Made by a program: the position numbers and the translations under genes. DNA of 64,000 nucleotides, taken from NCBI GenBank assembly GCA_035695105.1, contig DASSEV010000059.1, positions 1 to 64,000 of the forward strand, written 5' to 3'. Within the stretch, counting starts at the first letter, position 1. Every line of letters starts with the position of its first letter. This document shows positions 59,878 to 64,000 of this stretch, one piece after another. The DNA comes from JAICYJ01 sp035695105 (GTDB taxonomy: Bacteria; Actinomycetota; Thermoleophilia; Gaiellales; JAICJC01). Under the pieces are notes generated by a model. That model made no database searches and was not told the DNA's origin. It saw only the letters and a program-made list of their open reading frames with translations.

Positions 59878-60278
59878 GGCAGCGGCCGGCGCCCCGCGAA
59901 GCCGTCCTCGGGCGTGTGCCAGAACGCGATCCTCGGCTCGCCGACATGCCAGCAGAGCAGCGCATCCTCGCCGTCCATCACGGAGGGGAAGTCGAGCAGG
60001 CCCTGCCCTGGATCCTTCACCTGCACCCCATGCGAGGTGATCTCACCGATCAGCTCCTGCACCTCCGCCTGGCCCGCCTCCAGCCGCTCGCGCAGCTGCC
60101 CCGCGCGCTCGTGGTCGAGCCCGCCGCCGTTCGACCCGATCGCGATCAGGATCTTCTGCCACTGGCGCTGGGGCGGCCCCAGCTCGGTGAACAGCGCCAC
60201 CAGCCGCTCGGCCAGCGGCCGGATGGTCTCGTCCAGCAGCGCCTGGGCCTCCGCGAGCGTGAAGGAGCGCTCAGGCAC
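59874..60278 (-). CDS. DUF2203 family protein
   Basis: The 134-residue protein matches DUF2203: it begins RSFTLAEAQALLDETIRPL, has a coiled-coil-like helix (residues 15-75) and the family end VKDPGQGLLDFPSVMDGEDALLCWHVGEPRIAFWH. Some members share their neighbours with obg and rsfS but have no known activity. It overlaps rsfS by eight bases, so translation is coupled. Confidence 0.85.
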   Translation of the reverse strand: MPERSFTLAEAQALLDETIRPLAERLVALFTELGPPQRQWQKILIAIGSNGGGLDHERAGQLRERLEAGQAEVQELIGEITSHGVQVKDPGQGLLDFPSVMDGEDALLCWHVGEPRIAFWHTPEDGFAGRRPLP

Positions 60279-60624
60279 CCTGGGCGTACGACTCGCTGGG
60301 TACCTCGCCCCAGAGCGAATCGAGCCGGTAGAACGACCGCGCGTCCGGCGTGAAGACGTGCACGATCACGTCCAGGAAGTCGAGCAGGATCCAGTCTCCC
60401 TGCCGCTCGCCGTCGATGTTCCGGGCGAGCACCCGGTCGCGCTTCAGCGCCTCGCGGATCTGCTCCGCAATCGCCTGCGTCTGCCGCGCGTTGCGGCCTG
60501 AGCAGATCACGAAGTAGTCCGTGTAGGTGACCACTTCGCGCATATCGAGGATGACGATGTCCGTTGCCAGCTTCTCGGCCGCCAGCGATGCGACGCGATG
60601 GGCGAGTTCGAGGCTCGTTGTCAG
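60271..60624 (-). CDS. rsfS: Ribosomal silencing factor RsfS
   Basis: RsfS binds L14 and blocks subunit joining under starvation. The 117-residue form proposed here starts at a CTG (60624) with GGAG (60636-60633) eight bases upstream. The first 27 residues (SLELAHRVASLAAEKLATDIVILD) are the conserved N-terminus of the family and contain no ATG, GTG or TTG. The first ATG (60543) would delete them. The core follows: DYFVICSGRNARQTQAIAE and DWILLDFLDVIVHVFTPDARSFYRLDSLWG. It lies 28 bases after the nadD stop. Confidence 0.88.
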   Translation of the reverse strand: MTTSLELAHRVASLAAEKLATDIVILDMREVVTYTDYFVICSGRNARQTQAIAEQIREALKRDRVLARNIDGERQGDWILLDFLDVIVHVFTPDARSFYRLDSLWGEVPSESYAQGA

Positions 60625-60652
60625 ACGATCATCTCCAGGACGGTCTCCGGGC

Positions 60653-61225
60653 TCAGGGTAGCACGGGGGTCTGCCGGTACAGCCCCTCGGCCCGGATCAG
60701 CTCCAGCACCGCTGCGGGCACCTCGTCGGTGCCCGCACCCGCCCGCAGCGCGGCGCGAACGCTCGTCGACGAGACGTCCACCGGATCCATCCGCAGGACG
60801 GTCACCTCGGGCCGGTCGAAGGCCCGCGCAGCGCCACGCGGAGCGACGGCCACGCGCGCCAGGCGGAGCACCTCCTGCGACTGATGCCACCGGCACGCCA
60901 GCAGGTCCGATGCCTGGTCGGTGCCCAGGATCAGCACCAGCTCACCGCGCGGCTGCAGGGCTCGCAGCGTGTCCACCGTGTAGCTCGGCCCCTCGCGGTC
61001 GAGCTCGATGCGGCTGACCTCGACACCCGGCTCCCCGGCGAACGCAGCCTCGGCCAGCCGCACCCGCGTCTCGGCCGGCGTCGGCGAAGCCTCGCGATGC
61101 GGCGGCCGGGCCGTCGGCACCACGATCACGCGGTCGAGCGCCAGCTGCTCCCGGGCGGCACGAACGACCGCCAGGTGGCCCAGGTGGGGCGGGTCGAACT
61201 CGCCGCCGAACACCCCCACCTTCAT
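60653..61225 (-). CDS. nadD: Nicotinate-nucleotide adenylyltransferase
   Basis: NadD adenylates nicotinate mononucleotide in NAD synthesis. The 190-residue enzyme has the nucleotidyltransferase motif GEFDPPHLGH (8-17), HREASPTPAETRVRLAEAAF near 43-62, the substrate segment SYTVDTLRAL near 81-90 and VSSTSVRAALRAG near 150-162 for phosphate binding. ATG overlaps the obg stop by four bases (ATGA). Order obg-nadD-rsfS is conserved in Gram-positive bacteria. Confidence 0.96.
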   Translation of the reverse strand: MKVGVFGGEFDPPHLGHLAVVRAAREQLALDRVIVVPTARPPHREASPTPAETRVRLAEAAFAGEPGVEVSRIELDREGPSYTVDTLRALQPRGELVLILGTDQASDLLACRWHQSQEVLRLARVAVAPRGAARAFDRPEVTVLRMDPVDVSSTSVRAALRAGAGTDEVPAAVLELIRAEGLYRQTPVLP

Positions 61226-62526
61226 GCCGTCTCCTCCGCACCCGCCGACGGCTGGAACGTGAAGCTGTGAGCGCCGACCAGGATGTCGTCGCCCCGCTTC
61301 GCGCCGGCCGCGCGCAGCGCGTCCTCGACGCCCAGGCGGTCGAGCTCGGCCGAGAGGCGGGCGACCGCGCCGGGGTCGTCCGGATCGAGCCCGGCCGCGA
61401 GGCGCTCGAGGTCGCGTCCGGCAACTCGCAGGGTGCCTGCGTCTCGCAGGATCTTGTACGCCCGCCGCGCCGGGGGGGCCGGCCGGTAGACGAGGTAGTC
61501 GGCGAGATCGTCCTCGCCGGCGAGATCGACGCCCGCCGGCGCCGGCAACTCCGGCACCAGCGCGAACAGCTGCTCCACGAGCGCGTCCACGCCCTCACCG
61601 GTCGCCGACGAGAGCGCGAGGTCGGCACCGGTCTCGTCCATCAGCGTCGCGCGCCGGCCGGGGTCGATCAGGTCGATCTTGGACAGGACGAAGAGCTGCG
61701 GCCGCTCCGCCAGGCCTCCCCCGTGCAGAGCCAACTCGCGGTTGATCGTGTCGCGGCGGCGGAGCACATCGGCGGGGTCGTCCGCGACCTCGACCAGGTG
61801 GATCAGCAGCCGCGCCCGCTCCAGGTGGGCGAGGAACTCATCTCCGAGGCCAACGCCCTCGTGCGCCCCCTCGAGCAGGCCGGGCACGTCGGCCACAGTC
61901 AGCTGGCTGCCGTGATCGGGCGAGTCGACGGTGCCCAGCACGGGCTCGATGGTCGTGAACGGATAGTCGGCCACGTTCGGTCTGGCGTTCGAGATCCGAC
62001 GCAGGAGCGACGACTTGCCGGCGTTCGGGAACCCCAGCAGCGCGGCATCGGCGACCAGCTTGAGGCGGAGCTCCAGCCAGTGGTCGTCGCCGAGCTCCCC
62101 CACCTCCGCGGTGGTCGGTGCCCGCCGCGTCGCCGTCGCGTAGCGCCGGTTGCCGCCGCCGCCGGCGCCGCCCGCGGCGACGACCACCCGGGCGCCGGGA
62201 TGGGCGAGGTCGGCCAGCAGCGTCCCCTCGTCCCGCAGCCACACCTGGGTGCCCACCGGCACGGGGAGCACGGTCCGCGCGCCGCGACGCCCGTGCTTGC
62301 CGGACCCCTGACCGTGCGTGCCGCGCTGACCCTTGAAGTGCGAGGCGAAGCGGAAGGCGGTGAGGTCGCGCAGATCGGGATCGGCAACCAGTTCGACACC
62401 GCCGCCGTGGCCGCCGTCGCCGCCGTCGGGGCCTCCGCGCGGCACGTACTTCTCACGGCGGAAGCTGACGCAGCCGTCGCCGCCGCGGCCGCCCTGCACG
62501 TAGATCGTGGCGTGATCCGAGAACAC
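61222..62526 (-). CDS. obg: GTPase Obg/CgtA
   Basis: Obg is a 50S-associated GTPase in ribosome assembly and stress control. The 434-residue product has the glycine-rich Obg domain (1-158, with GGRGGDGCVSFRREKYVPRG at 12-31), a G domain with G1 GFPNAGKSS near 167-175, G3 DVPG near 214, G4 SKID near 281, and a C-terminal OCT domain (about 345-425, ARRAYKILRDAGTLRVAG), which is found mainly in high-GC Gram-positives. Start ATG 62526. Confidence 0.97.
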   Translation of the reverse strand: MFSDHATIYVQGGRGGDGCVSFRREKYVPRGGPDGGDGGHGGGVELVADPDLRDLTAFRFASHFKGQRGTHGQGSGKHGRRGARTVLPVPVGTQVWLRDEGTLLADLAHPGARVVVAAGGAGGGGNRRYATATRRAPTTAEVGELGDDHWLELRLKLVADAALLGFPNAGKSSLLRRISNARPNVADYPFTTIEPVLGTVDSPDHGSQLTVADVPGLLEGAHEGVGLGDEFLAHLERARLLIHLVEVADDPADVLRRRDTINRELALHGGGLAERPQLFVLSKIDLIDPGRRATLMDETGADLALSSATGEGVDALVEQLFALVPELPAPAGVDLAGEDDLADYLVYRPAPPARRAYKILRDAGTLRVAGRDLERLAAGLDPDDPGAVARLSAELDRLGVEDALRAAGAKRGDDILVGAHSFTFQPSAGAEETA

Positions 62527-62568
62527 GGGAGAAGCGTAGTTTGCAGCCGGTCACGCTAGGCTCGTCGC

Positions 62569-63357
62569 ATGGCCACGTGGCACTACGGACTGGTCGCCGA
62601 CTGGTGGGCGCTGTTCAACACGGACGGCCCGGAGATCACCTACTTCGGCGAGCACGTCGCGGCCGGCCAGCCGGCGCTCGATGCCGGCTGCGGAGCCGGC
62701 CGGCTGCTCGTGCCGTGGCTGGACGCCGGGTACGACGTGGACGGGTGCGACGTGTCGGAGGACATGCTCGCCCGCTGCTCGGAGCGTGCGCGCGCCGCCG
62801 GCCATGAGCCGACGCTGGCCGCCCAGCCGTTGCACGAGCTGAAGATGCCGCGCCGCTACAGGACGATCGTGGTCTGCGGCGTGTTCGGGCTCGGCACAAC
62901 GTGGGAGCAGGACGCCGCCGCTCTGCGCCGGCTGTTCGAGGCGCTCGAGCCCGGTGGCCTGCTCCTGCTCGACAACGAGGCTCCGTATGCCGCGGCCCGC
63001 CAGTGGCGCTCGTGGACGCCGGAGGGGCGGGCGGCGCTGCCCGAGCCGCTGGCACCGCCCGGTGAGCTCCGCGCGACTCCGGACGGCACCGAGCGCGGGA
63101 TGCGCAGCCGGCTTCTGGCCTCGGACCCGCTCGACCAGACGGTCACCCTCGAGATCGTCGGCGAGCTGTGGCGGGAGGGTGAGCTGGTCGCGACCGAGAC
63201 GCGGCCGCTGACGCTGCGCCTGTACCTCGACGCACAGGTGCGGGGAATGCTCGCCGACGCCGGCTTCGAGCTGGTGGCGGTGCATGGCGACTACCAGCCG
63301 GCGCCGCCGACCGGCGACACGGCCTTCTTCGTGTATCACGCGCGGAAGCCCGCCTAG
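62569..63357 (+). CDS. SAM-dependent methyltransferase
   Basis: The 262-residue class I methyltransferase has SAM motif I LDAGCGAGRLLVPWLDAGYD near 37-56, the acidic strand end DVSEDMLARC and a post-motif LFEALEPGGLLLLDNE near 125-140. The later half is a beta-sheet-rich lid. The substrate is unknown. ATG at 62569 follows the divergent obg gene by 42 bases. Its stop overlaps that of the convergent methyltransferase within a palindrome. Confidence 0.88.
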   Translation: MATWHYGLVADWWALFNTDGPEITYFGEHVAAGQPALDAGCGAGRLLVPWLDAGYDVDGCDVSEDMLARCSERARAAGHEPTLAAQPLHELKMPRRYRTIVVCGVFGLGTTWEQDAAALRRLFEALEPGGLLLLDNEAPYAAARQWRSWTPEGRAALPEPLAPPGELRATPDGTERGMRSRLLASDPLDQTVTLEIVGELWREGELVATETRPLTLRLYLDAQVRGMLADAGFELVAVHGDYQPAPPTGDTAFFVYHARKPA

Positions 63358-64000
63358 GCGGGAAGCTCCCAGACCGAGACGTGCTTCTCGCTGTCGCTGG
63401 TGAACGGCTCGCGATGCCACCCGCTCCAGCGATCGCGCAGCCGCATGCCTGCCAACCGCGCCATCAGGTCGAGCTCCGCGGGCCAGGTGTAGCGGAACGG
63501 CACCGAGATGCTGCGGGCCGTTCCGTCCGGCTCGATGGTGAGGTGGTGCGACACGAGGCCCTGGTTGGCCACGTCGTACTCGTCGAAGCCGAGCCGGTCG
63601 TTGCTGACGTGGAACGGCACGTACCGTTGCCCAGGCGGCAGACGACGCAGGCTGGGGACGCCGTTCTCGATCACGAAGCAGCCGCCCGGCTCCAGGTGGG
63701 CAGCGACGTTGCGGAAGCACGCCACCTGCGCATCCTGTGTTGTCAGGTTCGAGATCGTGTTGAAGACGAGGTAGGCGAGCGTGCAGCGGGCGCCCACGGT
63801 CGCCGTGGCGAAGTCGCCGATCGTCACCCGGATGCGGTCGCCGCCGGGCTTGTCATGCAGCCGCGCCACCATCGCCCTGGACATGTCGATTCCGTGCACC
63901 TCGACGCCCCGCTGCGACAGCGGCAGCGCGATCCGGCCGGTGCCGATGCCGAGCTCGAGCACCGGGCCTGAGCCGGCAAGCTCGGCCAGCAGGTCGACGA
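63354..64000 (-). CDS. SAM-dependent methyltransferase, N-terminus outside the window
   Basis: The frame is open to the window end, so the protein start is missing. The visible part has SAM motif I VLELGIGTGRIALPLSQRGV at about residues 13-32 of the fragment, the GIDMS acidic loop, then LEPGGCFVIENG and a C-terminal lid region ending HVSVWELPA. It is a second class I methyltransferase facing the first, with similar length and C-terminal pattern. An inverted duplication is possible but their identity is low by eye. A GTG at 63962 is too close to motif I to be the true start. Confidence 0.85.
   Translation of the reverse strand, partial: VDLLAELAGSGPVLELGIGTGRIALPLSQRGVEVHGIDMSRAMVARLHDKPGGDRIRVTIGDFATATVGARCTLAYLVFNTISNLTTQDAQVACFRNVAAHLEPGGCFVIENGVPSLRRLPPGQRYVPFHVSNDRLGFDEYDVANQGLVSHHLTIEPDGTARSISVPFRYTWPAELDLMARLAGMRLRDRWSGWHREPFTSDSEKHVSVWELPA

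Noticed and set aside
60271..60543. RsfS starting at the first ATG
   Set aside because: It would remove 27 conserved N-terminal residues; the CTG with a good Shine-Dalgarno is more likely.

Overview
The window is high-GC bacterial chromosome with densely packed genes, short or overlapping intergenic spaces, GTG/TTG starts, and several genes whose start codon lies only a few bases downstream of a -10 box (probably leaderless). Gene order (obg-nadD-rsfS; leuS-comEA-comEC; holA-rpsT-murJ-lepA-hemW-hrcA; dnaJ-prmA-rsmE-mtaB-yqeY; phoH-ybeY-dgkA-cdd-era), PPi-type phosphofructokinase signatures and the set of accessory genes point to an actinobacterium, most likely class Thermoleophilia (Gaiellales/Solirubrobacterales). 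The taxonomic call is inferred from gene content, not from a marker-gene search.

Layout. 1-5.6 kb is a loose accessory region: small membrane proteins, a decayed histidine kinase, a TolB-like propeller and long gene-free stretches. 5.7-33.5 kb is the housekeeping core, nearly all on the minus strand: tRNA-Leu, phosphofructokinase (plus strand), a TrpC-like protein lacking catalytic residues, era-cdd, a pseudokinase-like membrane protein, a dgkA-PAP2 fusion, ybeY, phoH, then a tightly coupled block yqeY-mtaB-rsmE-prmA-dnaJ. Between dnaJ and hrcA sits an HTH-TPR regulator followed by a 38-residue hydrophobic peptide gene. The core continues with hrcA-hemW-lepA-murJ, rpsT (plus), holA, an Rrf2 regulator divergent from citrate synthase, comEC-comEA and leuS.

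33-55 kb is mostly environmental response: a PAS-rich orphan histidine kinase, two MarR proteins, oligoendopeptidase F, an MFS pump, a permease-YHS fusion with an ArsR regulator, a CarH/LitR-type B12 photoreceptor regulator facing a secreted protein and folE, PadR facing a cupin, two pseudogenes (NDH-2 and YceI remnants), a 14-repeat secreted propeller protein, and a ChrB/MFS/monooxygenase-like operon. 55-64 kb holds a MacB/LolCDE-like ABC exporter, a 606-bp gene-free stretch, tRNA-Ala, the DUF2203-rsfS-nadD-obg cluster and two convergent methyltransferases, the last cut by the window end.

The best candidate for an undescribed system is the HTH-TPR regulator plus 38-aa peptide (16.65-18.24 kb). 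Its layout recalls RNPP-type peptide-receptor pairs of Firmicutes, with a near-perfect operator-like dyad at the regulator's promoter, a cluster of repeated CTTGA motifs, and a divergent promoter leading into a hairpin-rich noncoding stretch.
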